Origin: Oscillospiraceae bacterium | Lineage (GTDB): Bacteria; Bacillota; Clostridia; Oscillospirales; Ruminococcaceae | Reading direction: 5' to 3' | Length of the DNA stretch: 64,000 bases | Assembly: GCA_017438745.1 (NCBI GenBank) | Contig: JAFRUS010000007.1 | Span: forward strand, 1 to 64,000 | Shown: positions 17,100 through 25,984 of the stretch, piece by piece | Numbering within the stretch: position 1 is the stretch's first letter | Layout of the letters: the number at the start of each line of letters is the position of its first letter | Made by a program: the position numbers and the translations under genes | Notes under the pieces: model-generated | Seen by the model: the letters and a program-made list of their open reading frames with translations, nothing else | Told to the model about the DNA's origin: nothing | The model's database searches: none

Positions 17100-18173
17100 G
17101 TGAAAAAATTGAAACGCACTTCAAAACTGAATTTAATACTTTCATTATTTCTTGTATCTGCTTTAAGCCTTACTTCCTGCGGAAGAAGAACAGTAAACAT
17201 TGATGACGAGCTTCCAGAGCTTCCGCCTCCGGTGGGTGCTGAAACCAAAGCCCCTCCGGCAGTAACAGCTCCGGCTACTGTCGAAACTCAGGCGACTACA
17301 CAGGCTCCGATGCCTGATAAGGACGAACCGCTTCTCAGAAGGGGAATTTGGTATTCCTACAGCGAACACGGATCCTGCTACTATTGTTTTTACGGCGGCA
17401 AATATAAGGATTCAGGCTGTGTAATAAGTCTTGAGGACGGTATCATCACACCTTTCAAATTCTATATCTACTCGGAAGCCGGCGATGACGACGACCAGAC
17501 AGATGAAGAAACTGACGGTTATGATGAAGAATATTACGAAGACGAGCCGGAAGAAGACACTGAAGATGAGGAAGATACTCCGGATGACGAAGTTTCTGAT
17601 GACGAGTCTGACGAAGATACTTCTGATGAAGAAGATGACACTGACGGCGAAGAAGATTCAGCTGATGAAGATACTTCCGACGAAGAAGATGACGACAATG
17701 ATGAAGAAGAGGAATACAAGTACGGTAAAAACTACAAGCCGGATGTAGTATACATCTTCAACATCGGCGATGCATATAAAGATACCACCATCGAAGCTCA
17801 GATCATTGACCGTGATCACATCGACTTCGAGGTGAACAGAACATACAGCGAGCATCTTGAATACTATGCTGATTTAAGCTACAATCAGTTTGCCTTCTAC
17901 ACAAACGGCGAACTTACTGACTTTGCAAAGCAGTTTTACGCTAAGAGCATAGACAGACCGAACATGGCATACGTTCTTGATGCGGAATTAAAGGAACTTC
18001 CGGGTTCAGAGCTCCGGATCACCCTGACACGTCTTTTTACTAACAAGGAGACTGAGAAGATCGAGAACATGTTCTGCGAGTCATATACTGTAAACCGAAT
18101 CACGGCAAAGGGAACTGATTCAAAGGGCAATGAAGTTGATATAAGCCATTTAAAGAACGAACCGGGAGCATAA
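17100..18173 (+). CDS. acidic lipoprotein of unknown function
   Basis: 357 residues. Signal peptide with lipobox (ALSLTSCG), then a Pro/Thr/Ala-rich stretch (about 35-80), a domain with YSYSEHGSCYYCFYGGKYKD, then about 75 residues almost entirely Asp/Glu/Ser/Thr (about 130-205), and a C-terminal beta-rich domain (about 210-357). It is probably exported and lipid-anchored; the acidic tract may bind calcium or act as a spacer. Family not recognised. GTG start (17100) by position before the signal peptide; the ribosome site is poor, and TTG at 17109 is an alternative. The terminator at 17046-17073 just upstream may attenuate it. Confidence 0.78.
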   Translation: MKKLKRTSKLNLILSLFLVSALSLTSCGRRTVNIDDELPELPPPVGAETKAPPAVTAPATVETQATTQAPMPDKDEPLLRRGIWYSYSEHGSCYYCFYGGKYKDSGCVISLEDGIITPFKFYIYSEAGDDDDQTDEETDGYDEEYYEDEPEEDTEDEEDTPDDEVSDDESDEDTSDEEDDTDGEEDSADEDTSDEEDDDNDEEEEYKYGKNYKPDVVYIFNIGDAYKDTTIEAQIIDRDHIDFEVNRTYSEHLEYYADLSYNQFAFYTNGELTDFAKQFYAKSIDRPNMAYVLDAELKELPGSELRITLTRLFTNKETEKIENMFCESYTVNRITAKGTDSKGNEVDISHLKNEPGA

Positions 18174-18180
18174 AAAAATA

Positions 18181-18209
18181 TTGCAAAAAATGCCGTTATG
18201 AGTTATAAT
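18181..18209 (+). promoter_or_regulatory. promoter of rsmE
   Basis: TTGCAA (18181-18186), 17 bp, TATAAT (18204-18209), starting 7 bp after the lipoprotein stop codon. Confidence 0.7.
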
Positions 18210-18309
18210 TGAATTACGGATACACTTCAGACCGGAAGTTTGCGCGGTTTTTTGTTTAACTTTCGGAAATATCGGCGTTTCCGGCAATCATGATACGGAG
18301 AAACATACC

Positions 18310-19032
18310 ATGCCACGATTTTTTGTAGACAGTATAACAGATGAAAAATATGCCTGTATCACGGGTGAAGATGCCCGTCATATAAGCCGTTCCCTTCGCA
18401 TGAAGAAGGAAGATGCACTCACTGTTACCTGCGGCGGTATTGATTACTCCTGTGTTATAAAAGATATATCCGACGATATGGTCTCACTTGAGGTCCTGTT
18501 TTTCAATAAATGCAAGTCTGAACCGGGCATAAACCTTACACTTTTTCAGGCTGTTCCAAAGCTCGACAAGCTGGAGTTCATAATCCAGAAGTCAGTTGAA
18601 CTGGGCGTGAACCGGATAGTTCCGGTGCTGACAAGGCGATGTGTTTCAAGGCCGACCGAAAAGGATTTTGCGAAAAAGCTCGTCCGCTATCAGAAAATAG
18701 CGCTTGAAGCGGCCAAGCAGTCAGGAAGAGGTATTATTCCTGAAGTTGCCCCGATGATCAGTTTCAGCGAGGCACTTGAACAGATGAAACAGACCGATGT
18801 TCCGCTGATGCTTTACGAGCAGGGTGGTGTCCGCTTTTCCGAGGCTGGACTTACAAATACCGGATCGGTTTCGATACTTATCGGAAGCGAAGGCGGATTC
18901 GATGAATCAGAGGTGCTCAAGGCAGATGAAGCCGGAATAAAGCGCATCTGGCTTGGCGACCGTATTTTACGCTGTGAAACAGCTCCGCTTGTAGCTGTTT
19001 CCCTTACAATGTTTCTTACAGGCAACCTGTAA
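18310..19032 (+). CDS. rsmE: 16S rRNA m3U1498 methyltransferase
   Basis: 240 residues. RsmE methylates N3 of U1498 in 16S rRNA using SAM; it belongs to the SPOUT knot superfamily. Visible are the N-terminal PUA-like domain (MPRFFVDS, HISRSLRMKKED) and the C-terminal SPOUT domain with KLDKLEFIIQKSVELGV, RWQKIALEAAKQSGR-type motif, IGSEGGFDESE and LGDRILRCETAPL. ATG with GGAG upstream. It has its own promoter, followed by the acidic membrane protein gene, probably in one transcript. Confidence 0.95.
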   Translation: MPRFFVDSITDEKYACITGEDARHISRSLRMKKEDALTVTCGGIDYSCVIKDISDDMVSLEVLFFNKCKSEPGINLTLFQAVPKLDKLEFIIQKSVELGVNRIVPVLTRRCVSRPTEKDFAKKLVRYQKIALEAAKQSGRGIIPEVAPMISFSEALEQMKQTDVPLMLYEQGGVRFSEAGLTNTGSVSILIGSEGGFDESEVLKADEAGIKRIWLGDRILRCETAPLVAVSLTMFLTGNL

Positions 19033-19100
19033 ACGATAAAGGCGGTGGACTGCAGAGCTCCGCCGGATAACACTATATCTGCAGAGAATGGAGAAAGATT

Positions 19101-19442
19101 ATGAAACACACTTTACTTGGAATTATTGCAGCAGCAGTATCAGTGACTGCGGCTATTATCGCAGTAGTAGCTATCAAGAACTATTCCGACAGAAAGAAAG
19201 CTCTTGAAGACGATGATTTCGATGATGATTACGATTATGACGATGACTGCGGATGTGACTACGACGAATGCGAATTCGATGAATATGATTTCGACGAAGA
19301 TTTCTCATGCGAAGATGAGTGCGATATTGACGATTTCGAAGACGGCAAGGATCTTGACGAACTTCTCGATGAGGAAGACGCAGCAGATGCAGCAGATGAA
19401 GCAGCAAAGGCTTCAGAGGAAAAGAAGAACGACAGCAAGTGA
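19101..19442 (+). CDS. small membrane-anchored acidic protein
   Basis: 113 residues. One N-terminal membrane helix (about 5-27), a short basic stop-transfer patch (KNYSDRKK), then a tail of about 75 residues dominated by Asp and Glu with scattered Cys (CGCDYDECEFDEYDF). The topology suggests an N-out helix with the acidic tail in the cytoplasm or the reverse; function unknown. Low complexity means homology searches will be noisy. ATG follows GGAG at 7 nt. It lies between rsmE and the recA terminator. Confidence 0.7.
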   Translation: MKHTLLGIIAAAVSVTAAIIAVVAIKNYSDRKKALEDDDFDDDYDYDDDCGCDYDECEFDEYDFDEDFSCEDECDIDDFEDGKDLDELLDEEDAADAADEAAKASEEKKNDSK

Positions 19443-19466
19443 TCGCGGGTAACTTGCTTTAACTAC

Positions 19467-19502
19467 AAGACAGGGCATGATCTTTGTCCTGTCTTAAATT
19501 TT
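19467..19502 (+). terminator. terminator before recA
   Basis: AAGACAGG / CCTGTCTT stem (19467-19474 / 19488-19495), inner CA/TG pair, then a short AT-rich tail. Confidence 0.7.
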
Positions 19503-19533
19503 GGAAATAATTATTAGTATTACGGAGGAAAAA

Positions 19534-20709
19534 ATGGCAAAAGAAATAAAGAAAAAGACACTTGGGGTACCTGTTGGCAATGATGAAAAGCAGAAGGCTC
19601 TTGAAATGGCTATCGCCCAGATTGAAAAGACATACGGCGCAGGTGCGGTAATGCGTCTCGGCCAGACAAAGGCTCTTGATGTTGAAGCTATTCCTACCGG
19701 TTCGATGACTCTCGACATGGCGCTCGGTATTGGCGGTGTTCCGAGAGGACGAATCGTTGAAATATACGGACCTGAAAGTTCAGGTAAGACAACTGTTGCC
19801 CTTCACGTTGTTGCTGAAGCACAGAAAATGGGCGGAAATGCAGCATTTATCGACGTTGAGCACGCACTTGATCCGGTTTATGCAAGTGCTCTCGGCGTAG
19901 ACATAGACAATCTTCTCGTTTCACAGCCGGACAGCGGTGAACAGGCTCTCGAAATTGCCGAAGCCCTCGTTCGTTCAGGCGCTATCGACATTCTCGTTCT
20001 CGACTCAGTTGCAGCTATGACAACAAAGGCTGAGATCGATGGTGAAATGGGTGATCTTCACGTAGGTCAGCTTGCAAGACTCATGTCACAGGCTATGAGA
20101 AAGCTCACTTCAGTTATTTCAAAGTCAAACTGTGTGGCTATCTTCATCAACCAGGTACGTGAAAAGATCGGTGTAATGTACGGAAATCCTGAAACAACAC
20201 CGGGCGGACGTGCTCTCAAGTTCTATTCATCAGTACGAATCGAAGTAAGAAAGGGCGAAACACTCAAGAACGGAACTGAAGTTATCGGTGCACGTACAAA
20301 GTGTAAGGTCGTTAAGAATAAGGTAGCTCCTCCGTTCAAGGAATGTGAATTCGACATCATGTACGGTCAGGGTATTTCAAGAGTAGGCGAAGTTCTCGAC
20401 CTTGCTGTTGAACTCGACATCGTAAAGAAGGGCGGCGCATGGTTCAGCTACAATGAAACAAAGCTCGGCCAGGGACGTGACAACGCCAAGGAAGTTCTCA
20501 AGAACGACACAGCTTTAAGACTCGAAATCGAGGAAAAGATAAAGGAAAACGCTCAGAAACTCGCTGCTGCATCAGTTAAGTCAAAGGCTGAGGCAAAGCT
20601 TGCGGAAGCTGCAAAGGCAGCATCACAGGCTGCAGCTGCCAAGGATGACGTTTCAGTAAGTGCAGACGACGACTTCGAGGAATTCGCTCCTGCCGGTGCT
20701 GACGAGTGA
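19534..20709 (+). CDS. recA: RecA recombinase
   Basis: 391 residues. DNA strand exchange and SOS coprotease. Walker [10 protein letters not shown] (79-87), LVLDSVAAM Walker B, the [18 protein letters not shown]2 region, and an acidic C-terminal tail after an Ala-rich stretch (ending [11 protein letters not shown]). Start ATG at 19534 is chosen because GGAGG lies 7 nt upstream and it gives the usual MAKE-type N-terminus; an upstream TTG is not needed. recX overlaps its stop. No LexA box is obvious immediately upstream. Confidence 0.98.
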   Translation: MAKEIKKKTLGVPVGNDEKQKALEMAIAQIEKTYGAGAVMRLGQTKALDVEAIPTGSMTLDMALGIGGVPRGRIVEIYGPESSGKTTVALHVVAEAQKMGGNAAFIDVEHALDPVYASALGVDIDNLLVSQPDSGEQALEIAEALVRSGAIDILVLDSVAAMTTKAEIDGEMGDLHVGQLARLMSQAMRKLTSVISKSNCVAIFINQVREKIGVMYGNPETTPGGRALKFYSSVRIEVRKGETLKNGTEVIGARTKCKVVKNKVAPPFKECEFDIMYGQGISRVGEVLDLAVELDIVKKGGAWFSYNETKLGQGRDNAKEVLKNDTALRLEIEEKIKENAQKLAAASVKSKAEAKLAEAAKAASQAAAAKDDVSVSADDDFEEFAPAGADE

Positions 20710-21323
20710 TAATAAACTCGGTTGCCAAGTACAAGGGTACGACCTATGAAGTGGTCATAGACGGAGAGAAGATATATCTTCACCGTGACATAGTTGCAGA
20801 CTTCGGCTTAAGACCGATGACGGAGATAAGCACAGAAAAGTACGGCGAGATGCTTCTGGCTTCGGACAGGTGCAGAGCCACGGAGCGTGCACTTTACCTC
20901 CTTGACTACCGTGACTACTCATATGTCGAGCTTTTTAAAAAGCTTCGCGAAAACTACGATGAGGACATCTGCTATTACGCAGCAGACAAGCTCGCGTCCC
21001 TTGGAATGATAAATGACCGCCGCTATGCGGAAAATTTGGCACGTAAGTACATTGAAGTGAAGAAATACGGTGCATACCGTGCATCCCGCGAGATGTACCA
21101 GAAGGGCCTTGACCGTGAACTGGTGGATGAGGTCCTTAGTGCCTATGAAGACGGTACCAGAGAACGTATCTGTGAAATAATCAGAAAAAAATATTCCGGT
21201 TGTCTTGATGACCGTGACAAGGTCAGAAAGATGAAAAATGCGCTTGTCCGTCAGGGTTACAGCTTCGATGATATCAACGCGGCTGTAAAGATGATGGACT
21301 GTGAATGCGATGATGAATATTAA
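20706..21323 (+). CDS. recX: RecX regulator of RecA
   Basis: 205 residues. RecX binds RecA filaments and limits their activity. Three-helix RecX repeats are visible: [73 protein letters not shown] and the final [14 protein letters not shown]. The start is GTG overlapping the recA stop (GTGA), so translation is coupled. The stop codon TAA is itself the left end of a repeated hairpin element (21320-21418). Confidence 0.93.
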   Translation: MIINSVAKYKGTTYEVVIDGEKIYLHRDIVADFGLRPMTEISTEKYGEMLLASDRCRATERALYLLDYRDYSYVELFKKLRENYDEDICYYAADKLASLGMINDRRYAENLARKYIEVKKYGAYRASREMYQKGLDRELVDEVLSAYEDGTRERICEIIRKKYSGCLDDRDKVRKMKNALVRQGYSFDDINAAVKMMDCECDDEY

Positions 21324-21418
21324 GGAAACGCTGATTATAAATCAGCGCAGGGAACGGGGCGGAGCCCCGCCTTCTTCCCGTTCCGCATAACCGGCTTCGC
21401 CGGTTATGCGTCCTGATC
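21320..21418 (+). repeat. multi-hairpin intergenic element, copy A
   Basis: Starts TTAAGGAAACGCTGATT, then hairpin 1 (CTGATT/AATCAG), hairpin 2 (GGGGCGGAGCCCC), hairpin 3 (CGCATAACCGG CTTC CCGGTTATGCG) and ends CCTGATCAT. Same architecture as copies at 51086, 53307, 60681 and 63403. The right terminal repeat is incomplete here. It begins inside the recX stop codon and ends 30 bp before rimO. Confidence 0.85.
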
Positions 21419-21448
21419 ATATAAAAAATATAAAGGTGGTATTCCAGC

Positions 21449-22792
21449 ATGCCTGTAAAAATCGGTATGGTATCCCTCGGCTGTTCAAAAAACCTTGTTG
21501 ACAGTGAAAGGATGCTCTATAAGGTTCGTGAACGCGGATATGAGATAGTTACAGACCCGGCAAAAGCAAATGTGGTCATCGTCAACACCTGCGGTTTCAT
21601 AAAGGAAGCCAAGGAAGAGGCGATCGAAACTATCCTTGAACTTGCAAAGCTCAAGGAAGAAGGTACAGTAAAGAAAATTATCGCGACAGGATGTCTCGTT
21701 CAGCGATACAGGGAAGAATTTGAGGCAGAGTTTGCAAACGAAGTCGATGCCGTTGCAGGTATCGGTTCCGAGGACGATATTCTCGGCCTTATCGACAAGG
21801 TCCTTGCCAACGAGCACGTGGTGGAATTCAAGGACAAGCTTCTTCTTGAATGTACAGGAAAGAGAATAATCACAACTCTTCCGTTCTTTACATACTTAAA
21901 GATTGCTGAAGGATGCAGCAACTGCTGCAGTTACTGTGCTATCCCGATGATAAGAGGAAAATACCGCAGCGTTCCGATGGAAGATGTTCTTGAGGAAGCA
22001 AAGTGGCTTGCGGAAAACGGTATCACCGAGCTTATCGTTGTTGCACAGGATTCGACCCGCTACGGCGAGGATCTCTACGGAAAATCAAGACTTCCTGAGC
22101 TTCTGCGTGAGCTTTGTAAAATAGACGGACTTAAGTGGATAAGAGTTCTTTACTGTTATCCTGAACGTATCACAGACGAACTTATCGACGTTATCGCGTC
22201 TGAACCGAAGATCGTTAAATACATGGATATCCCGATCCAGCACAGCGACGAAAAGATACTGAAAGCTATGGGACGCGGCGGTTCGGAAGCCGAACTCCGT
22301 GCGCTCTTCAGGAAGCTTCGTGAAAAGATAGACGGACTCGTGATAAGAACTACACTTATCACTGGTTTCCCTGGTGAAACTGAGGAACAGTTCAATTCCA
22401 TGGCTGAGTTCATCAAGGATATGGAATTCGACAAGCTTGGCTGTTTCCCTTACTCCGAGGAGGAAGGTACAAAGGCAGCCACAATGCCTGATCAGGTAGA
22501 TGAGGAAGTAAGACAGCACCGTGCCGAGATCATCATGGAACAGCAGCAGCTCATAAGCGAGCAGAAAAATCTCCGCATGATAGGAAAAACAGTTGAAGCG
22601 GTGGTTGAAGGCTTTGACCAGTGGGCTGAATGCTACTTCGGAAGAACTGCAGGCGACGCACCTGACATTGACGGAAAGATATTCTTTGACTGTGACCACA
22701 AGCTGGAAGTTGGCCAGTTTGTATGGGTACACGTAAATGAATCACTTGACTACGATCTGATGGGAGAGGTGACAGATGAACCTGCCGAATAA
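21449..22792 (+). CDS. rimO: ribosomal protein uS12 methylthiotransferase
   Basis: 447 residues. Radical SAM enzyme that adds a methylthio group to an Asp of ribosomal protein S12. N-terminal UPF0004 domain with VSLGCSKNLVDSERML (the GCSKN form distinguishes RimO from MiaB), radical SAM CX3CX2C cluster in EGCSNCCSYCAIPMIRG, C-terminal TRAM domain (VEAVVEGFDQ...). ATG with AGGTGG. The 3' end overlaps pgsA by 17 bp, a common Firmicute arrangement. Confidence 0.97.
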   Translation: MPVKIGMVSLGCSKNLVDSERMLYKVRERGYEIVTDPAKANVVIVNTCGFIKEAKEEAIETILELAKLKEEGTVKKIIATGCLVQRYREEFEAEFANEVDAVAGIGSEDDILGLIDKVLANEHVVEFKDKLLLECTGKRIITTLPFFTYLKIAEGCSNCCSYCAIPMIRGKYRSVPMEDVLEEAKWLAENGITELIVVAQDSTRYGEDLYGKSRLPELLRELCKIDGLKWIRVLYCYPERITDELIDVIASEPKIVKYMDIPIQHSDEKILKAMGRGGSEAELRALFRKLREKIDGLVIRTTLITGFPGETEEQFNSMAEFIKDMEFDKLGCFPYSEEEGTKAATMPDQVDEEVRQHRAEIIMEQQQLISEQKNLRMIGKTVEAVVEGFDQWAECYFGRTAGDAPDIDGKIFFDCDHKLEVGQFVWVHVNESLDYDLMGEVTDEPAE

Positions 22793-23324
22793 ACTTACGC
22801 TTTTAAGAGCGATACTCGTACCTTTTTTCATTCTGTTTTTCTATCTTGAACAGGTACCGGGAAATTATATTATAGCATTTGTGATATTCGGGGTTGCGTC
22901 AATAACCGATTTCCTTGACGGACATATTGCGAGAAAGCAGGGACTTGTAACTACATTTGGTAAATTCCTTGATCCTCTTGCCGACAAGGTCCTCGTTGTT
23001 TCAGCACTCTGCTGCTTTACGGAAAAGGGCCTTATGTCAGCGATACCGCTTATAATCATAGTTGCAAGGGAATTCATGGTCTCAGGGCTCAGACTTGTAA
23101 CTGCGAACGAAGGTGTTGTGGTTGCTGCCGGCATCTGGGGTAAGCTCAAGACAGCATTTACAATGGTTGCGATCGTTGCGATCCTTCTTTTCTGCTGTGC
23201 AGGCGTTACTGAAAAGTTTGCCCTCATTTCAGATATTCTTATCTGGATATCAACGATACTTACTATCATTTCCGGAGGAGTTTACCTTAAGGGCTATTGG
23301 AAATATATCGACACAGATAAATGA
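22776..23324 (+). CDS. pgsA: CDP-diacylglycerol--glycerol-3-phosphate 3-phosphatidyltransferase
   Basis: 182 residues, about four to five membrane helices. Makes phosphatidylglycerolphosphate, the committed step to phosphatidylglycerol. The CDP-alcohol phosphotransferase motif DG-x2-AR-x8-G-x3-D-x3-D is complete (FLDGHIARKQGLVTTFGKFLDPLADK). Start ATG inside the rimO end with GGAGAGG just upstream. Family usual length. Confidence 0.96.
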   Translation: MNLPNKLTLLRAILVPFFILFFYLEQVPGNYIIAFVIFGVASITDFLDGHIARKQGLVTTFGKFLDPLADKVLVVSALCCFTEKGLMSAIPLIIIVAREFMVSGLRLVTANEGVVVAAGIWGKLKTAFTMVAIVAILLFCCAGVTEKFALISDILIWISTILTIISGGVYLKGYWKYIDTDK

Positions 23325-23380
23325 TAAACGGATCACACGATCCTTACCCACTTCAAATTTTCCAAGGAGGAATACCTATC

Positions 23381-24775
23381 ATGTTGCTCTACAACACGAT
23401 GACAAGAAAAAAAGAAGAATTCAAACCGCTTACAGACGGTGTTGTTAATATCTACGCCTGCGGACCAACGGTTTACAACTACATCCACATAGGAAACGCA
23501 AGACCTATCTGTTCTTTCGACGTTCTCAGAAGATATCTCAAGTACCGCGGATATCAGGTAAAGTATGTTCAGAACTTCACTGACGTTGACGATAAGATCA
23601 TAAAGAAGGCAAACGAGGAAGGTGTTGAATCCATCGAGATCTCGGAAAAGTACATTGCCGAGTACAAGAAGGATGCCCACGGCCTCAACGTTATGGATGC
23701 AGACGTTCATCCTAAGGTTACAGAGAGCATGGATATCATCATCGACATTGTAAAGACTCTCGTTGACAAGGGCTTTGCCTATGAGTCAAACGGCGACGTT
23801 TACTTCAGAACATCAAAATTCCCTGAGTACGGCAAGCTTTCCAAGATGCCTATCGATGAACTCAAGGCCGGTGCGCGTATCGACGTGAGCGAACACAAGG
23901 AAGATCCTCTTGACTTTGCAGTTTGGAAGGCTGCAAAGCCGGGTGAACCATACTGGGATTCACCGTGGGGCAAAGGCAGACCTGGCTGGCACATCGAATG
24001 CTCAGCTATGTCACGTTTCCACATCGGAAATACTCTTGACATCCACTGCGGCGGACAGGATCTTATCTTCCCGCATCATGAAAATGAAATAGCACAGAGC
24101 GAGGCTGCAACAGGAAGCCCTCTCGCAAATTACTGGATGCACAACGGCTATATCAACGTTGACAACCAGAAGATGTCCAAGTCTCTCGGCAACTTCTTCA
24201 CAGCACGTGAAGTGGCTGAAAAGTACGGCTACGAAGTTGTACGTTACATGATGGTACAGGCTCACTACAGAAGCCCTATCAACTACTGCGTTGAACTTCT
24301 CGAATCATGCAAGGCGTCACTTGAAAGACTCTACAACTGCCGTAATACTCTTGACAATGCCATCGCTGTTGCAAAGAGCGGTCCTGTAAGCAGTGAATCT
24401 GCTGATCTGTTTGAAAGAAGAAGACAGCAGTTTATTACAGCAATGGACGACGACCTCAACACAGCAGATGCCATCACAGCAGTTTTTGAACTTGTACGTG
24501 ACCTTAACACAATGTCAGCTGACAGCAGCACATCAAAGGAACAGCTCGAAGCCGGAGCGGCTGTATTTGACGAGCTTACTGGTGTTCTCGGACTTCTCTA
24601 CAACAGAAACAAGGAGGAAGAGATCCCGGCAGAGATCCTTGAACTTGCTGAACAGAGAAAGAATGCAAGAAAGGAAAAGAATTTTGCCCTTGCTGATGAG
24701 CTTCGTGACAAGATAGCTTCAATGGGTTACATCATCGAGGAAACAAGACAGGGTACGAAGATCAGGAAAAAGTGA
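23381..24775 (+). CDS. cysS: cysteinyl-tRNA synthetase
   Basis: 464 residues. Charges tRNA-Cys. HIGH-type motif YIHIGNARP, zinc ligands in CGPTVYN and HIECSAM / GGQDLIFPHHENE, KMSKS in QKMSKSLGNFF, and the C-terminal anticodon-binding bundle ending in ARKEKNFALADELRDKI. ATG at 23381 chosen because AAGGAGG lies upstream at 10 nt; the longer frame from 23321 starts against the pgsA stop without a ribosome site. Probably in one operon with rimO, pgsA and the following gene. Confidence 0.97.
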   Translation: MLLYNTMTRKKEEFKPLTDGVVNIYACGPTVYNYIHIGNARPICSFDVLRRYLKYRGYQVKYVQNFTDVDDKIIKKANEEGVESIEISEKYIAEYKKDAHGLNVMDADVHPKVTESMDIIIDIVKTLVDKGFAYESNGDVYFRTSKFPEYGKLSKMPIDELKAGARIDVSEHKEDPLDFAVWKAAKPGEPYWDSPWGKGRPGWHIECSAMSRFHIGNTLDIHCGGQDLIFPHHENEIAQSEAATGSPLANYWMHNGYINVDNQKMSKSLGNFFTAREVAEKYGYEVVRYMMVQAHYRSPINYCVELLESCKASLERLYNCRNTLDNAIAVAKSGPVSSESADLFERRRQQFITAMDDDLNTADAITAVFELVRDLNTMSADSSTSKEQLEAGAAVFDELTGVLGLLYNRNKEEEIPAEILELAEQRKNARKEKNFALADELRDKIASMGYIIEETRQGTKIRKK

Positions 24776-24794
24776 TTCCGTAAAGGAGGACAAA

Positions 24795-25640
24795 ATGAAT
24801 CAGAGCGCTAAGAGATTTATGGGTGCCGTGTTCGCGGCTATGGCAGTGTTTACTGTTTCAATGATAGTAACGACAGTTATAAACATCCAGAAACATAAAA
24901 AGGAAATGATGCTGACCGGGGATGAGTGTTTTTATCAGAACGAGACTCTTGAAGGAAACATTGCTGATGATGCACTTATAGCAGTTATTTCGACTGATCA
25001 CGGCGATATAGCAGCTGAGCTCTATCCGCAGTATGCACCTGAAGCAGTTGCAAACTTCAGAGAACTTGCTGATTCAGGATATTACAACGATACTTTCGTT
25101 TATTCTGTACAGAAAGGTATCACTGCTGGTTTCGGCAGCAAATTCAATGACGGTTCACTTCCTGATGGATATGATAAGAGCGTGGAAACAGTCGACCCTG
25201 AAATAACCAAGGATCTCTGGCCGCTAAAGGGAGCACTGCTTTCAGCAGGCCTGACACACGGTACGCTTTGGAGCGGTCAGGAGACTTACAGCGGAAGCCG
25301 TTTCATTATTCCTGGTTCCATTGACTTCGAAGATGAGGATACGAAGAAAGAACTTGAGGCCATCCTTAAAGCAGAACCCCAAGATAATACTGTGAGCGCA
25401 GAAGATCTTGCGTCGTTTGAAAAATCGAAAGAACTCATAAACATGTTTTGTAAATACGGTGGTACTCCAAACGTTTCACAGCAGATAACAGTTTTTGGCC
25501 AGACTTTTGACGGCTGGGATGTTCTGGACAGCATTCTGAGCGAACCGTCAGATGAGAATACCCTGATCCCAGTAGCGGAGATTGAAATAACAGGCGTAAA
25601 AGTTATGACTTATGCCGAATATAACAAGGCATCAGAATAA
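24795..25640 (+). CDS. membrane-anchored degenerate cyclophilin-like protein
   Basis: 281 residues. An N-terminal signal-anchor helix (about 8-32), then a cyclophilin-type fold (IAVISTDHGDIAAELYPQYAPEAVANFRELADSGYYNDTFVYSV...). The catalytic FHRVI..FMIQGGD block of true peptidyl-prolyl isomerases is replaced by TFVYSVQKGITAGFGSK, so the active-site Arg and Gln are lost. It is probably a non-catalytic or altered paralogue of the lipoprotein PPIase encoded next, acting on the outside of the membrane. ATG with AAGGAGG; 19 bp after cysS. Confidence 0.83.
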   Translation: MNQSAKRFMGAVFAAMAVFTVSMIVTTVINIQKHKKEMMLTGDECFYQNETLEGNIADDALIAVISTDHGDIAAELYPQYAPEAVANFRELADSGYYNDTFVYSVQKGITAGFGSKFNDGSLPDGYDKSVETVDPEITKDLWPLKGALLSAGLTHGTLWSGQETYSGSRFIIPGSIDFEDEDTKKELEAILKAEPQDNTVSAEDLASFEKSKELINMFCKYGGTPNVSQQITVFGQTFDGWDVLDSILSEPSDENTLIPVAEIEITGVKVMTYAEYNKASE

Positions 25641-25715
25641 TGCTGACCGGACTTCGTTCCGGTGCAGTCAGGCTGATCTTAATAAACCAGCCGGCTTTTA
25701 ACTGAATATAAATAC

Positions 25716-25754
25716 AAATATCAGTACCGCAGATCCGGTGCTGATATTTTTTTG
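25716..25754 (+). terminator. intrinsic terminator of the rimO-pgsA-cysS cluster
   Basis: 13-bp stem with one G-T pair (25716-25728 / 25737-25749) followed by TTTTT. Confidence 0.8.
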
Positions 25755-25848
25755 ATATTTAAAAAGTGATAAACACATAAAATCCAGCCTCCTAAAAAGG
25801 TGTAAAGTTATTCACCTTTACGAAAAATACAACTCTTCAAAAATTAAC

Positions 25849-25877
25849 TTTACAAATTTTCAGTATTGTAGTATAAT
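25849..25877 (+). promoter_or_regulatory. promoter of the PPIase-murA cluster
   Basis: TTTACA (25849-25854), 17 bp, TATAAT (25872-25877), with about 100-nt leader. Confidence 0.75.
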
Positions 25878-25984
25878 AAAAGTTGCACACTGAGTTAATA
25901 GATGATGTGTCATCACATTGTCTTTCAGTTGTATAAACAGGCAGGCGAAAAACCTTCGTCTTCCTTAGATTTAGGAGTTAGAAA

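Noticed and set aside
17431..17748. Met/Lys/Thr-rich frame inside the acidic lipoprotein gene
   Set aside because: It is the +1 reading of GAT/GAA/GAC codons in the acidic tract; a repeat artefact.
22085..22732. 215-codon antisense frame within rimO
   Set aside because: It is a shadow of the rimO codons with no ribosome site and no recognisable protein features.
25640..25715. A sixth copy of the three-hairpin element
   Set aside because: It has a CCGGACTTCGTTCCGG hairpin and CTGA words but lacks the GGGGC hairpin and the terminal repeats.
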